A stretch of DNA of 64,000 nucleotides from assembly GCF_900110145.1 (NCBI RefSeq), contig NZ_FOCP01000010.1, positions 53,809 through 117,808 on the forward strand. Reading direction: 5' to 3'. Position numbers and translations under genes: made by a program. Positions within the stretch are counted from its first letter, which is position 1. The number at the start of each line of letters is the position of its first letter. This DNA comes from Nitrosomonas marina. GTDB taxonomy: Bacteria; Pseudomonadota; Gammaproteobacteria; Burkholderiales; Nitrosomonadaceae. Shown one piece after another: positions 1-9,072 of this stretch. The notes under the pieces are model-generated. The model did no database searches. It was not told the origin of the DNA and saw only the letters and a program-made list of their open reading frames with translations.

Positions 1-1
1 T

Positions 2-1303
2 ATCGTGTATCGACGCTCGGGCTGTAAAGTACCGTTTGACCCGTCACGCGATGTCTGGTGGCATGAAATCATGCAGCATACAGACACTGACTGTGAACCG
101 GAATGGGTAAATGCCGAACACCCTTTATTTACACTGTATACCTCAGGCTCAACAGGCAAGCCTAAAGGCGTACAGCATTCCAGTGCTGGTTATCTGCTTG
201 GTACCATGGTCAGTATGGAATGGGTATTTGATTACAAGCCATCGGATATTTTCTGGTGTACCGCAGATGTCGGCTGGATTACCGGCCATAGCTATGTGAC
301 CTACGGTCCGCTTGCCATGGGTGCAACGCAGATCATCTTTGAAGGCATACCGACCTACCCGCATCCCGGCAGATTCTGGGAAATGATTGACAGACATCAA
401 GTCACTACATTTTATACCGCACCAACTGCAATACGTTCATTAATCAAGTTGGGCGGTGATCTACCCGAGCAATACCAGTTGAACTCGCTACGATTGCTTG
501 GCTCCGTTGGCGAACCCATTAACCCCGAAGCGTGGATGTGGTTTTATGAGAAAGTCGGTCGTTCAAGTTGCCCTATTGTCGATACCTGGTGGCAAACAGA
601 AACCGGAAGTCATATGATCGCGCCGCTACCCGGAGCATTACCGCTCAAGCCAGGCTCCTGCACTTTACCGCTGCCCGGAATTTTTGCAGCAATAGTTGAC
701 GAGAGCGGACAGGAGGTTGAACTTGGCAAAGGTGGTTTTCTGGTTATCAAGAAACCTTTTCCGTCACAGATTCGTACGCTGTGGAAAGACCCGGATCGTT
801 TCAAGAAAGCTTACTTTCCACAAGACATTGCCGGCGGGCAATATTACTTAGCCGGCGACTCCGCCCACCGCGATAGCGAAGGCTACTTCTGGATCATGGG
901 GCGGGTCGACGATGTACTCAACGTTTCCGGCCACCGTCTAGGCACTATGGAAATCGAATCAGCACTGGTCGCCAACCCTCTGGTTGCTGAAGCAGCAGTC
1001 GTCGGAAAACCGCACGAAGTCAAGGGAGAAGCCATTATCGCTTTCGTCGTGTTAAAAGGTGATTCTCCTGAGGAAAAAGACAAAGTCCGGATTGTCGCTG
1101 AATTGCGTGAGTGGGTTGCGAATGAAATTGGGCCGATCGCAAAGCCTGAAGAAATTCGCTTTGGTGAAAATCTGCCAAAAACCAGATCCGGCAAAATCAT
1201 GCGCCGCCTTTTACGCACTCTGGCCAAAGACGAGGAAATAACCCAGGATGTTTCAACCCTGGAAAACCCTGCAATTCTTGAACAATTACGACGGGCGCAT
1301 TAA
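2..1303 (+). CDS. acsA: Acetyl-CoA synthetase, 3' part (gene enters from the left edge)
   Basis: Makes acetyl-CoA from acetate, ATP and CoA through an acetyl-adenylate in the cytoplasm. The reading frame is open to the window edge, so the true start and about 220 N-terminal residues of a usual ~650-residue enzyme are missing. Visible are the P-loop-like adenylation motif [11 protein letters not shown], the WWQTETG motif, the GD of [10 protein letters not shown], the hinge/ribose motif [13 protein letters not shown], and [11 protein letters not shown] near the end, whose last Lys in SGK is the catalytic lysine that acetylation silences in this family. A propionyl-CoA synthetase is less likely because the C-terminal half follows the Acs pattern closely. 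The MBL-fold gene follows after 39 bases and may be co-transcribed. Confidence 0.93.
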   Translation: MVYRRSGCKVPFDPSRDVWWHEIMQHTDTDCEPEWVNAEHPLFTLYTSGSTGKPKGVQHSSAGYLLGTMVSMEWVFDYKPSDIFWCTADVGWITGHSYVTYGPLAMGATQIIFEGIPTYPHPGRFWEMIDRHQVTTFYTAPTAIRSLIKLGGDLPEQYQLNSLRLLGSVGEPINPEAWMWFYEKVGRSSCPIVDTWWQTETGSHMIAPLPGALPLKPGSCTLPLPGIFAAIVDESGQEVELGKGGFLVIKKPFPSQIRTLWKDPDRFKKAYFPQDIAGGQYYLAGDSAHRDSEGYFWIMGRVDDVLNVSGHRLGTMEIESALVANPLVAEAAVVGKPHEVKGEAIIAFVVLKGDSPEEKDKVRIVAELREWVANEIGPIAKPEEIRFGENLPKTRSGKIMRRLLRTLAKDEEITQDVSTLENPAILEQLRRAH

Positions 1304-1342
1304 TTCCGGCCACAACACTCGCACAGTCTAGACATAACCAAA

Positions 1343-2299
1343 ATGACCTTATCACTCGTAACCGATTATACTCATGGTATCAGCGCTATTGACGCGCAGT
1401 TTCACCGACCCGGACGCGCTGCCATTCACCTGATCGTTGAAAACGGCAAAATGGCGCTCATCGATACTGGCACAACATCTTCCGTCTCTGGCGTTATCAG
1501 TGTTCTCAAAGAAAAAAATCTGTCTGTTGAAGATGTTGACTATATCATTCTCACCCATATCCACCTCGATCACGCAGGCGGTGCCAGCGAATGCATGCGA
1601 TGCTTTCCAAATGCTCAACTGGTTGTGCATCCTCGCGGCGCACGGCATATGGCCGACCCGGAAAAACTTGTCACCGGTGCTATAGCAGTCTATGGAGAGA
1701 CGGAATTCAGGCGCGTATATGGTGAAATCCACCCTATCGACAAACGGCGAATAGTCGAAGCGCCTGATGAAAGCCGCATCGAACTGAATGGACGACCTCT
1801 ACTGTTTATCGACACACCCGGTCATGCGCGTCATCATAACTGTATTTTTGATGAACACAGTAACGCATTCTTCACGGGAGATACATTCGGCGTGTCTTAC
1901 CGTGAACTTGACGTCAACGGCATGGAGTTTGTCTTTCCAACCACCACACCAGTCCAGTTTGACCCTGCTGCCGCACATGCATCGCTGGATAGAATTATGC
2001 GATATAAACCGGAATACGCATTTCTCACGCATTATAGCCGCATTAGTCATTTGCACCAGCATGCCGAAAACATGCATAGTTTGATTGACGCCCATGTGGA
2101 AGTAGCCCGTAATGCACAATCGGGTCTTGGCAGTAACGATAGATTCACCACTATTTCCTGTGCATTGCAATCATTACTGTTACAGCGAATTCGTGAACAT
2201 GGCTGCCGATTGTCTGAAAACGATATCACAGCCTTGATCAATTCCGACATCAAATTAAATACACAAGGCCTTGAATACTGGCTCGACCATACGCAATAA
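1343..2299 (+). CDS. MBL-fold metallo-hydrolase
   Basis: A 318-residue metallo-beta-lactamase-fold protein. The metal-binding motif THIHLDHAGG lies at residues 71-80 (H72, H74, D76, H77), followed by further ligands in the DTPGHARHH stretch and in FFTGDTFG, which together give the usual two-metal site. No signal peptide is visible, so it is probably cytoplasmic. The substrate cannot be told from sequence; relatives include glyoxalase II-type thioesterases and flavin-linked nitric oxide reductases, but no flavodoxin part is present. Its position just after acsA makes an acyl-CoA or thioester substrate possible, which is only a guess from context. Confidence 0.85.
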   Translation: MTLSLVTDYTHGISAIDAQFHRPGRAAIHLIVENGKMALIDTGTTSSVSGVISVLKEKNLSVEDVDYIILTHIHLDHAGGASECMRCFPNAQLVVHPRGARHMADPEKLVTGAIAVYGETEFRRVYGEIHPIDKRRIVEAPDESRIELNGRPLLFIDTPGHARHHNCIFDEHSNAFFTGDTFGVSYRELDVNGMEFVFPTTTPVQFDPAAAHASLDRIMRYKPEYAFLTHYSRISHLHQHAENMHSLIDAHVEVARNAQSGLGSNDRFTTISCALQSLLLQRIREHGCRLSENDITALINSDIKLNTQGLEYWLDHTQ

Positions 2300-2524
2300 C
2301 AATCATGCGTGCATATACACAAACTGGTTTATCGTTTATTCGGTCACCGCTGAACCTTTGACAGGCCAGGAAACCATCGTAGCACGTAGTTACCGGACGT
2401 CTTGTCCTGAAAGCGGCTGAAAAATAACCGACTAAGAGATTGATTTCAAGGATGATCCGATTGATGCGAAAACAAAGGCAGAATTGTTAGATAGTGGGCA
2501 ACAAAAGCTTTATGTTGCAATAAA
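2300..2524. other. Intergenic stretch, no gene seen
   Basis: Left part of the 592-base gap between the MBL-fold gene and the first porin. I see no convincing reading frame with a ribosome site and no clear terminator for the genes to its left. Confidence 0.5.
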
Positions 2525-2543
2525 TTTAATGATAATCATAATC
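2525..2543. promoter_or_regulatory. Fur box
   Basis: Sixteen of nineteen bases match the classic Fur consensus (GATAATGATAATCATTATC), with the core AATGATAATCAT intact. It overlaps the -35 end of a sigma70-like promoter (TTGCAT at 2546-2551, 17-base spacer, TATACT at 2569-2574) and a possible second one upstream (TTGCAA at 2514, CATAAT inside the box). Iron-bound Fur here would block transcription to the right. No protein gene starts within several hundred bases to the right on the plus strand, so the target is probably the RNA described next. Confidence 0.75.
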
Positions 2544-2545
2544 AT

Positions 2546-2574
2546 TTGCATAGAATGCAGATATTGAGTATACT
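2546..2574 (+). promoter_or_regulatory. Sigma70-like promoter of the candidate sRNA
   Basis: TTGCAT and TATACT separated by 17 bases. The -10 element matches five of six consensus positions; the -35 matches three. The predicted start is near 2581. The Fur box lies directly on its upstream edge. Confidence 0.55.
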
Positions 2575-2580
2575 GGCTTC

Positions 2581-2773
2581 GCGTTCGTAGAATGCCCTTT
2601 ATTTGGTAGCGTATCAAACGTTTCACCGCACCAGCCAGCGCATGCCTGCATGCGTAGCCGGATGGCAGGAACATCTAGCGTTATGCTGAACCCCGGTGCA
2701 TTATTGCGCTTACATCCTTTCATCGACCTTCCTTCCTTACCAGGTCCTCAATGATGTACCGGGGCTTTTTTTT
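2581..2773 (+). ncRNA. Candidate Fur-controlled small RNA
   Basis: About 190 nucleotides between a Fur-boxed promoter and a strong intrinsic terminator, with no good reading frame. It contains a short perfect dyad CGCATGC/GCATGCG at 2639-2654. The terminator stem (2691-2706 with 2749-2764) holds a long 42-base loop with the pyrimidine-rich run CCTTCCTTCC, which is complementary to Shine-Dalgarno sequences. That layout recalls iron-sparing sRNAs of the RyhB/PrrF/NrrF type and sRNAs that present an anti-Shine-Dalgarno loop. I do not recognise a named family. Expression, ends and targets are inferred. Confidence 0.5.
2691..2773 (+). terminator. Intrinsic terminator with a 16-bp stem
   Basis: The arms at 2691-2706 and 2749-2764 pair over 16 positions with two G-U pairs, and are followed at 2766-2773 by eight T. 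The loop is 42 bases. It ends the candidate sRNA on the plus strand. Confidence 0.7.
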
Positions 2774-2891
2774 GAAACATCTGTTCACCATATATGCAAA
2801 CCCTGCTCACTCCAAACTAATCATAATTCAACTCGAAGTCTATTGAATACATGCTTCATAAAGGCTTGCACGGTTCTCAGCAAGCAACAGA

Positions 2892-4676
2892 TTAAAATTT
2901 GAAGGTCACTTGTGTATATCCATAGTTGGTATCCCTGCTGCCCGGTCCATCTGGCACTTTATCAAAATAATTACCTTTGAATAAATGCGTGTAACCGATA
3001 TCAAAACTCATCCGCTTCCAGTAACTGAATTTAGGGTTCCACCTCAAGTTGAGATCAAACAGATTCCCTATGAAACTGCCCGCCTGACCGGTTGTATCCT
3101 GCAAGCCGGTACCGACAAATGCGCCTTTCTTTTCTGCAAGCCAGAATGCGCGGTGCGACATCATGAAGCTGACGGTCGGTGTCGGCGACAGTGTCATACG
3201 TATTCCGGCGGGCGAAAAGATATTTGACGGAAAAAATACGCCCAGAATACCGGTCGGACCATACTCGACACGGCGTTTTGCAAACAGGAAATCGAAGTTT
3301 TTATTTGGATCGGGGTCACCCGATGCATAGTCAACCAGGTAAATCAGTCTCAGCGGCATTGAGGTATTAAAGCTATACCCTATTTCACCGTGATGCCGGT
3401 GCGCAAAATAGTGGGCTTCATTGACTTCTCCGAATTGATACATCGATTCAATTTCATAGTCAAAATAACCTGGTGTCGGTTGGGAGAAAAGCCGGAATCC
3501 GGGTGTGGAAATATTGCGCTTTCTGAGCTTGTTCCCTTCGTTCAATTGAAAGAAATACATGTCTACATTGGCCCAGGCAATATCGCGATTGGTAATTTGC
3601 GCGCCGGAAAAAAAGGTGACCGGAGAGAAATCATCCAGCTCTGTTGCCTTTCGGTTGACGGGTGATGTTCCGAACATTCTGAGTCCCCAACCCTTGATCT
3701 CCGAACCCACAGTTAATTGCACACCGTCGAATGTCGGCGTCAGAGTACCGAAACGGTGCCCGGCGATCAGGCGTCCTTCACCGAAATCCATCACCATGCG
3801 TCCGACCTCAAGTTTTCCCGGCAGACCGGTTCTGAAAAAATTTTCGGTTTTCATGTCGATATGCAACTGGGTAAAATCAAAGTGATTGGCAAAAACCGGC
3901 GATCCAGCCTGCCCGTACTCTGCAAGTGGCGCACGCATATCCGTCAATTCAAATGTAAACGATAACGGATCTTTTCGGTTAATTTCGAACAGAAATCGCG
4001 TACGCTGGTGTATTTGCTGATTGTCACTGCTGTCAGGAATGGCGCTGGTGAAACCATGGTCAAACGCCTCATAGCGCGTGCGGTGCTCTATAGCCAGATC
4101 GAGCCAGTCAGGCGTAATGGCGGAAAGCGGATTCTGGTGGGATTCCATTAACCGGGTTAAATTATCAAAATCACCCGGAAAGTGGCCTGTATCTCCAACC
4201 AAATAACCTTTTGTTCCGGCATCATCATCTGGTTCCTGAACGCGGCGTAGTATGTTTTTGTCTGATTCAACCGCCTTCTTTTTCAACTGTTCGATATTCA
4301 CAACTGGTTTTGATTCTTCCTCTGCGAGTGCAGTACCGGCATTCAGACCGATAAATGCCGCAAGGCAAAGTGTCAAACCCGGTATCAGCATGTTTTCCGG
4401 TTTAGATGTATTGTAGTTCGGTCTATTACGGGAAATGCGGCAGCGTGATAAAACCCTAATCGCCATTACAGCAAAAACTGTACACAATCGGGCAATCAAC
4501 CGACAGTTATACCAGCACATTGATTTGACACCATGTGCAATGCCATTTCCAGCGACTGGAAACTTATTGTTTTTTTTCTGTTCTTTTGGCAACAGCCGAG
4601 CCAATCCCGTACAAACATTGGACGACAACACACTGTTTAAGCGATCAAATGATTTCCAGTCAAATTGTTTTAGCAT
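2892..4676 (-). CDS. AlgE-type (alginate-export family) outer-membrane porin 1
   Basis: Predicted beta-barrel porin of the alginate_exp family, with alternating aromatic strands and a C-terminal TQVTFKF that ends in Phe as outer-membrane proteins do. I chose the ATG at 4676 because GGAGG sits seven bases before it; the longer frame from 4745 lacks a ribosome site. The N-terminus is unusual: about 90 basic residues with one hydrophobic patch come before a normal-looking signal peptide (PGLTLCLAAFIGLNAGTALA), so translation may really begin at an internal ATG just before it. The promoter holds the GTTAAA array at 4817-4844. A decayed copy of this gene's leader lies at 12.0-12.3 kb. The permeant is unknown. 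Confidence 0.75.
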   Translation of the reverse strand: MLKQFDWKSFDRLNSVLSSNVCTGLARLLPKEQKKNNKFPVAGNGIAHGVKSMCWYNCRLIARLCTVFAVMAIRVLSRCRISRNRPNYNTSKPENMLIPGLTLCLAAFIGLNAGTALAEEESKPVVNIEQLKKKAVESDKNILRRVQEPDDDAGTKGYLVGDTGHFPGDFDNLTRLMESHQNPLSAITPDWLDLAIEHRTRYEAFDHGFTSAIPDSSDNQQIHQRTRFLFEINRKDPLSFTFELTDMRAPLAEYGQAGSPVFANHFDFTQLHIDMKTENFFRTGLPGKLEVGRMVMDFGEGRLIAGHRFGTLTPTFDGVQLTVGSEIKGWGLRMFGTSPVNRKATELDDFSPVTFFSGAQITNRDIAWANVDMYFFQLNEGNKLRKRNISTPGFRLFSQPTPGYFDYEIESMYQFGEVNEAHYFAHRHHGEIGYSFNTSMPLRLIYLVDYASGDPDPNKNFDFLFAKRRVEYGPTGILGVFFPSNIFSPAGIRMTLSPTPTVSFMMSHRAFWLAEKKGAFVGTGLQDTTGQAGSFIGNLFDLNLRWNPKFSYWKRMSFDIGYTHLFKGNYFDKVPDGPGSRDTNYGYTQVTFKF

Positions 4677-4816
4677 CCGTTCTCCTCCCTCTGATTGTTG
4701 CAGTATTCCGGAAATCGCATCCGAAATTAATATTGAAAAATGCACCAGACCGTCAGACCATCAGTCCTGACGCCCCGGTGAATTGAGTTTTTTGCAGTGA
4801 TACTACCTGCGTGGTT

Positions 4817-4844
4817 GTAATGGGATTGTTAAAACAAGGTTAAA
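4817..4844. promoter_or_regulatory. GTTAAA-type operator array before porin 1
   Basis: Three half-sites at 11-base steps: GTAATG (4817), GTTAAA (4828), GTTAAA (4839), written on the strand opposite to the gene. A -10-like TAGTAT (minus strand, 4800-4805) lies just beyond, so the array covers the -35 region, as expected for an activator of the OmpR/PhoB family. Confidence 0.6.
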
Positions 4845-4949
4845 AAAGGATGAATAGCAGCAACCATATGCTTTACTTAGATCTTCGCGACCTCAATCAT
4901 CACATGCACATTCCGGTTGCGATTTGATTTAAAAAAACGGTTCTATCAG

Positions 4950-6227
4950 CTACTGAGGCAGAAACCACACGGTAAATTCGGAGCCCCGGTTTTTGATACT
5001 TTCAAAAGAAACATGCCAGCCATAGCGCTCACAAATTCGATAGACAATCATGAGACCCAGACCGACCTTATTCGGATCACATTCGTCTTTTTTTACGTAA
5101 CACTTGAAGATTTGGGCCTGCGTCAATGCATCGATACCAATACCTGTATCCGCAACTGTCAGCCGGTCGGATGTCAGGATCACTTTAATACTTCCCTGTT
5201 CCGTATAACGAAAAGCGTTGCGGACGAGATTGGCCACCAGAACGTCAAGGATACCCGAAGGTGCTGACACTTTTAATAAGGCTTTCTCTATCACATGCAC
5301 TTCAACCGGTTTGTCGCCCAGCCAGACCCGTTGCTGTTCAATTACTTTCCGAACAATCGTCCCCATTTTACGGGGACGACAGTCTTCATCGGATTCATTG
5401 TGGATGCGCGCCAGCACTAAAAAAGTTTCAATCAATTCGATCATTTCGTTGATTGCGCGCTGTATCCGTCCAATCCGCTCACGTTCCCTGGTCGGCAGAT
5501 TGGTATTTGAAGACAGAATCTCCACAGCCAGGCTGATACTGGTAATCGGAGTACGCAATTCATGACTCACGTTACTTGCAAATTCCTTTTCGCGAATCAA
5601 CAAAAGTCTTAGTTGGTTATGATAATGCTGCACCTCATGAGCAAGATCACCTATTTCATCATCGCTGAACCCCGATAATTGTACAGATTCGTCCGGTTTA
5701 TTTTTAAACGTAATCACCTGATCAGCCAGTTGTTTTATCGGCTGGACAATTCCGTGTGAAATCCTCCAGCCTATCGCCAGAGCAAACATTAGAACAACAA
5801 TTGAGCACAGCCAGACCAGAATAATGAATTCACGTTCCAGTTCATGAATATTCGTATCATCGAATTTCACCACATAACGAATGCCATCGATATGCTCAAC
5901 CAAGACACGGTAATCCCGCTGATTATAGGTCAGGTCATAAATGCCCTGATCAAGATCGCGCACATGCGCCGGTAGATTATATGTTTCGCTGAGCGGGGAA
6001 ATATAGATACCCGTTGTTCGGGAGCGAAAATAGCCAGGGTCCAGCATGTTTGGCGTCTGTTCCCGAAAATGCTTGAGTTCAGCGTACAGTATGTCGTCCA
6101 GCATACTGGCGACGATAGTCTTGAATGCGACGATCAGACTTAATCCCAGCACCAGCGTTATCACAACACCAAAGGATAAAAAAGCAAAGGTGATACGCCG
6201 CGCAATGCGGTTAGTCGTTTTCTGCAT
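4950..6227 (-). CDS. Membrane sensor histidine kinase
   Basis: Sensor of a two-component pair. Order: transmembrane segment near residues 10-35, a periplasmic sensing part of about 100 residues, a second membrane segment (WLCSIVVLMFALAIGW), HAMP, dimerisation/phosphoacceptor helix with SNVSHELRTP, N-box VRNAFRYT, and ATP-lid motifs DTGIGID and GLGLMIV. I place the start at the ATG at 6227, which overlaps the end of the regulator gene by 17 bases; the longer frame has no support. The overlap implies translational coupling. The signal is unknown; the neighbours (porin, YfdX, SbtA) suggest an envelope or ionic cue. Confidence 0.88.
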   Translation of the reverse strand: MQKTTNRIARRITFAFLSFGVVITLVLGLSLIVAFKTIVASMLDDILYAELKHFREQTPNMLDPGYFRSRTTGIYISPLSETYNLPAHVRDLDQGIYDLTYNQRDYRVLVEHIDGIRYVVKFDDTNIHELEREFIILVWLCSIVVLMFALAIGWRISHGIVQPIKQLADQVITFKNKPDESVQLSGFSDDEIGDLAHEVQHYHNQLRLLLIREKEFASNVSHELRTPITSISLAVEILSSNTNLPTRERERIGRIQRAINEMIELIETFLVLARIHNESDEDCRPRKMGTIVRKVIEQQRVWLGDKPVEVHVIEKALLKVSAPSGILDVLVANLVRNAFRYTEQGSIKVILTSDRLTVADTGIGIDALTQAQIFKCYVKKDECDPNKVGLGLMIVYRICERYGWHVSFESIKNRGSEFTVWFLPQ

Positions 6228-6897
6228 AGTCGTCGGTAAGCTTGTAGCCAAACCCTCTGACTGTGTGCAGCAAGGGCTGGTCAAACGGCTTATCGATCAC
6301 CTGACGCAAATGGCAAAGATGGGTACGTAATGAGTCACTATCGGGCGGATTATCACGCCAGACTGCATATTCAAGTTCTTCGCGTTCAATCACGCGATGC
6401 GGGTTCTGCATGAAATACAGTATTATCCGGAAAAGCTTCGGATTCAGATTAATCTGTCTGCCCGCGCGGGAAACCTTATGGGTATGTGTGTCCAGAACAA
6501 GGTCTCCAACCATCAACTGTGAATCTGGCAGACGTTTGCCACGCTCGGACAGCACCTTTACACGCGCTGCAAGCTCTTTCAGGCAGAAAGGTTTTGTCAT
6601 GTAGTCATCAGCGCCTGAATGAAAGCCCTCCAGCTTATTATCGAGCGAATCTCTTGATGTCAGCATCAATACCGGAACAACTTTCTGTACATCCCGGCGA
6701 ATACGGCGGCAAAGATCGACGCCATCAATACCAGGCAGATTCAGATCAAGGATAACAATGTCATACTCCTTGGTGACCGCAAGATGCAAACCTGTCACTC
6801 CGTCACTGGCCGCATCTATGGTATATCCCATATTTTCAAGATAATCATAGATACTTGCGGCGATATCCTGAGTATCCTCTATGATCAGCACATTCAT
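6211..6897 (-). CDS. OmpR/PhoB-family response regulator
   Basis: Receiver domain (about residues 1-115) with acidic pocket E7-D8, phosphoacceptor D51 in VILDLNLP, switch T80 and conserved K102, then a winged-helix DNA-binding domain ending in HTVRGFGYKL. AGGAG precedes the ATG. It is the first gene of the pair with the kinase. Three GTTAA-like half-sites at 11-base spacing sit in its own promoter, and the same array occurs before porin 1, yfdX, sbtA and the leader at 12.0 kb, so this protein is the best candidate to bind them. That link is inferred; PmrA/QseB-type regulators are known to bind TTAA half-sites at this spacing. Confidence 0.92.
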   Translation of the reverse strand: MNVLIIEDTQDIAASIYDYLENMGYTIDAASDGVTGLHLAVTKEYDIVILDLNLPGIDGVDLCRRIRRDVQKVVPVLMLTSRDSLDNKLEGFHSGADDYMTKPFCLKELAARVKVLSERGKRLPDSQLMVGDLVLDTHTHKVSRAGRQINLNPKLFRIILYFMQNPHRVIEREELEYAVWRDNPPDSDSLRTHLCHLRQVIDKPFDQPLLHTVRGFGYKLTDDYAEND

Positions 6898-6955
6898 AAT
6901 CGCACTCCTCTGTTATGCTGTGCCGTCAGTTTACTTGTTTATATATCAAAAAATT

Positions 6956-6983
6956 GTTAATTTTTTGTCAAAAAAATGTTAAC
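6956..6983. promoter_or_regulatory. GTTAAA-type operator array before the two-component operon
   Basis: GTTAAT (6956), GTCAAA (6967) and GTTAAC (6978), each 11 bases apart, opposite in strand to the regulator gene. An AT-rich -10-like sequence lies at 6941-6946. This would be an autoregulatory site. In the rest of the 358-base gap up to 7255 I see nothing else. Confidence 0.55.
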
Positions 6984-7255
6984 AATACTGTAACCAAACG
7001 GTAAAGTCAGGGATGGAGGCAAACGATTTGAAAGTGATACAGGCGTATGTATGATGCAGAAAAACCAGATAAAAGGTTCAACCAGGTAAAAAAAGAGGAA
7101 TGAGTATTGCAGACGTCTCACTCCTCTAATTGGGGACAAGTCATTAGAGTCATATTAATACATAGTATTGAAAAAAGTTATCTCACTTTTTTACCACCTG
7201 TCCGGTTCAATTCTGAACAAGAGGTGATTGGGCTCGTGCCCGGCATGATAATGCG

Positions 7256-8119
7256 TCAGGGCCTTCTGACAACCCTTATCCATTCATCGATATGATCATA
7301 AATACTGCGTGCCATTGAAGGATCTTTTTTTCTGAGCGCCGTTTGCAGCGCATCCAGCTCACCGCTGTATTTTTTCACAACACTTTCATCGATACCGATT
7401 TCAAGCGCGTCGTTCATGAGCGCCTGGACATGCCTGAAGGTGAACCGTGATTTTTCATATTGCCCATTGTTCATAAACGCCTTGGCAAGCGACAGGTTTT
7501 CTGAAATCGCCAGTACCGGATCACTGATTTCTTTTTCTTCGATAACAGCGTTACTGAAAGCTGCGGCGAGCGTCTGCTGCGCCTTATCATATTGTTCTTG
7601 CTCGATCGACTGTAGCGCGCTATCAAGGGCATCCTTGGTATCATCGAGATTGATCGCAACTTTCAACTGGACAACCCCTGCATCTGTTTCCTGCACATTC
7701 AGCGTTTTCAAATAGTCAAAAATATCTTCATAATCACTGATCAGCAGTACGTCGTCCACGACCGGCACGTAATGTTCTTTAACCCGAACGTTTTTTGCGT
7801 AATCAATCTTGCCATAGTTAAAATCGGCTTCTATTCTGGGTTCCGGTAACTGCGACACCAGAATTGCCCTTAAAATCTGGGCTTTCTCAATCTGATGCGT
7901 CGTCTGGCGAGGCATCTTAATTGTCATGGCGAACTTGGCAAGACTGATATGCCCCATCATCTTATTTGCCAGCGCCAGAGACGATTGCCGAAGTTGTTGC
8001 TGTTGCAGCAGTTTCTCGCCGGCCATATCCGTTTCTGACCTTTCGGCCGCCAGGAAGGTACCTGGTTGCATCAAAAAGAGAGCCAGAGTCGATCCACAAA
8101 TAAATGCTTTTTTACTCAT
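7256..8119 (-). CDS. yfdX: YfdX-family periplasmic protein
   Basis: About 287 residues with a signal peptide (MSKKAFICGSTLALFLMQPG, then a cleavage region near LAAERS). The ATG at 8119 has AGGAG upstream; the longer frame from 8155 does not. The body is helical and charged, with the family's pattern of repeated Gln/Asp-rich helices. In enterobacteria YfdX is tied to acid and multidrug resistance under the EvgA regulator; here it stands next to a two-component system and carries the GTTAAA array in its promoter. The molecular function is not established. Confidence 0.8.
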   Translation of the reverse strand: MSKKAFICGSTLALFLMQPGTFLAAERSETDMAGEKLLQQQQLRQSSLALANKMMGHISLAKFAMTIKMPRQTTHQIEKAQILRAILVSQLPEPRIEADFNYGKIDYAKNVRVKEHYVPVVDDVLLISDYEDIFDYLKTLNVQETDAGVVQLKVAINLDDTKDALDSALQSIEQEQYDKAQQTLAAAFSNAVIEEKEISDPVLAISENLSLAKAFMNNGQYEKSRFTFRHVQALMNDALEIGIDESVVKKYSGELDALQTALRKKDPSMARSIYDHIDEWIRVVRRP

Positions 8120-8211
8120 ATCATTTCTCCTGGTTGTTTGAAATGTGCGCGCCATAGCAGATAAAATTCCAGGCGCGTTATATACTTTACAGTGGCCTAT
8201 GCCAACACTAT

Positions 8212-8239
8212 GTCAAAACGCGGTTAAATATTGTTTAAC
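8212..8239. promoter_or_regulatory. GTTAAA-type operator array before yfdX
   Basis: GTCAAA (8212), GTTAAA (8223) and TTTAAC (8234) at exact 11-base steps, about 95 bases before the yfdX start, in the same orientation relative to the gene as the other arrays. Confidence 0.5.
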
Positions 8240-8391
8240 ATTTATTTTGATGAAAAAACCATGCTGGCAGATCTGTTGGCAGGGCACTCACAAGTAAAAT
8301 CCAGTGCCGGAAATATATGACAACCACCTAACCGTCACTCCAACCCGAAGTGAATAAACGCTGACGCGGAACGAACGAGGTCAGTTGTTCT

Positions 8392-9072
8392 TTATTTGTC
8401 TGTATGACGCAAACATGCGCGCTTCGCGCGAAACCGCCCGAGCATATGCTCGATTATCTGAAGCAGATCAGGCCAATAAACACGCAGCTTGTCTTCTGTA
8501 CCTGATGGTTGCCGCTTCCAGACCGCGTATTCGAATTCCTCGCGTTTGACGATGCGGTTTGGATTCTGAATCAGATACATAATGAGTTGAAATATAATTG
8601 TATACAACCTGATATGTTTACCTTGCTGAAATGTTTTTTCAGCGCATGCTCCTGAATCTGATGAAGCGCCTTCAACCAGCTGGCGAAAAGTCGGTATACG
8701 ATTGATCTGTTTGGTCAGTGATTTCACACGTGCGGCAAGCTCTCTTAGAGAAACCGGCTTTATCATGCAATCGTCCGCTCCCGCATTAAATCCCTCCAAT
8801 TTACTTTCGAGCGAGTCTCTGGCGAGCAATAATAACATCGGCACATACCGGTCAGTATTACAACGAATTCGACGACAAAGTTCTGCTCCACCGGGTGGAT
8901 TTGAGTCCAGGATAACAACATCGTACATGCTCATGACAGCCATTCGGAATCCAGCTACCGTATTGTCTACTGAATCAACGACATAACCCCGGGAAAACAG
9001 AAACTCATGGATGCCTGTCATATCCCTGTTACACCCTATAATCAGAACGCTTGCATTTGTCTTGAAATTCAT
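8392..9072 (-). CDS. Degenerate OmpR-type response regulator
   Basis: Paralogue of the regulator at 6.2-6.9 kb: both have CRRIR, RDSLxxKLEGF, and a stretch around REExEYAVW. The receiver keeps the phosphoacceptor D56 (VVILDSN) and K105, but the acidic pair of the pocket is replaced by G13-C14 and the switch Thr by A84. In the winged helix the recognition segment differs, and the usual C-terminal hairpin (VRGFGYKL in the paralogue) is replaced by an unrelated Arg-rich tail. It may be a phosphorylation-independent pseudo-regulator or a gene in decay. No stop interrupts it. Confidence 0.7.
   Translation of the reverse strand: MNFKTNASVLIIGCNRDMTGIHEFLFSRGYVVDSVDNTVAGFRMAVMSMYDVVILDSNPPGGAELCRRIRCNTDRYVPMLLLLARDSLESKLEGFNAGADDCMIKPVSLRELAARVKSLTKQINRIPTFRQLVEGASSDSGACAEKTFQQGKHIRLYTIIFQLIMYLIQNPNRIVKREEFEYAVWKRQPSGTEDKLRVYWPDLLQIIEHMLGRFRAKRACLRHTDK

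Noticed and set aside
4620..4745. Start of porin 1 at 4745
   Set aside because: The ATG at 4676 has a strong GGAGG and the same leader is kept in the decayed copy at 12194.
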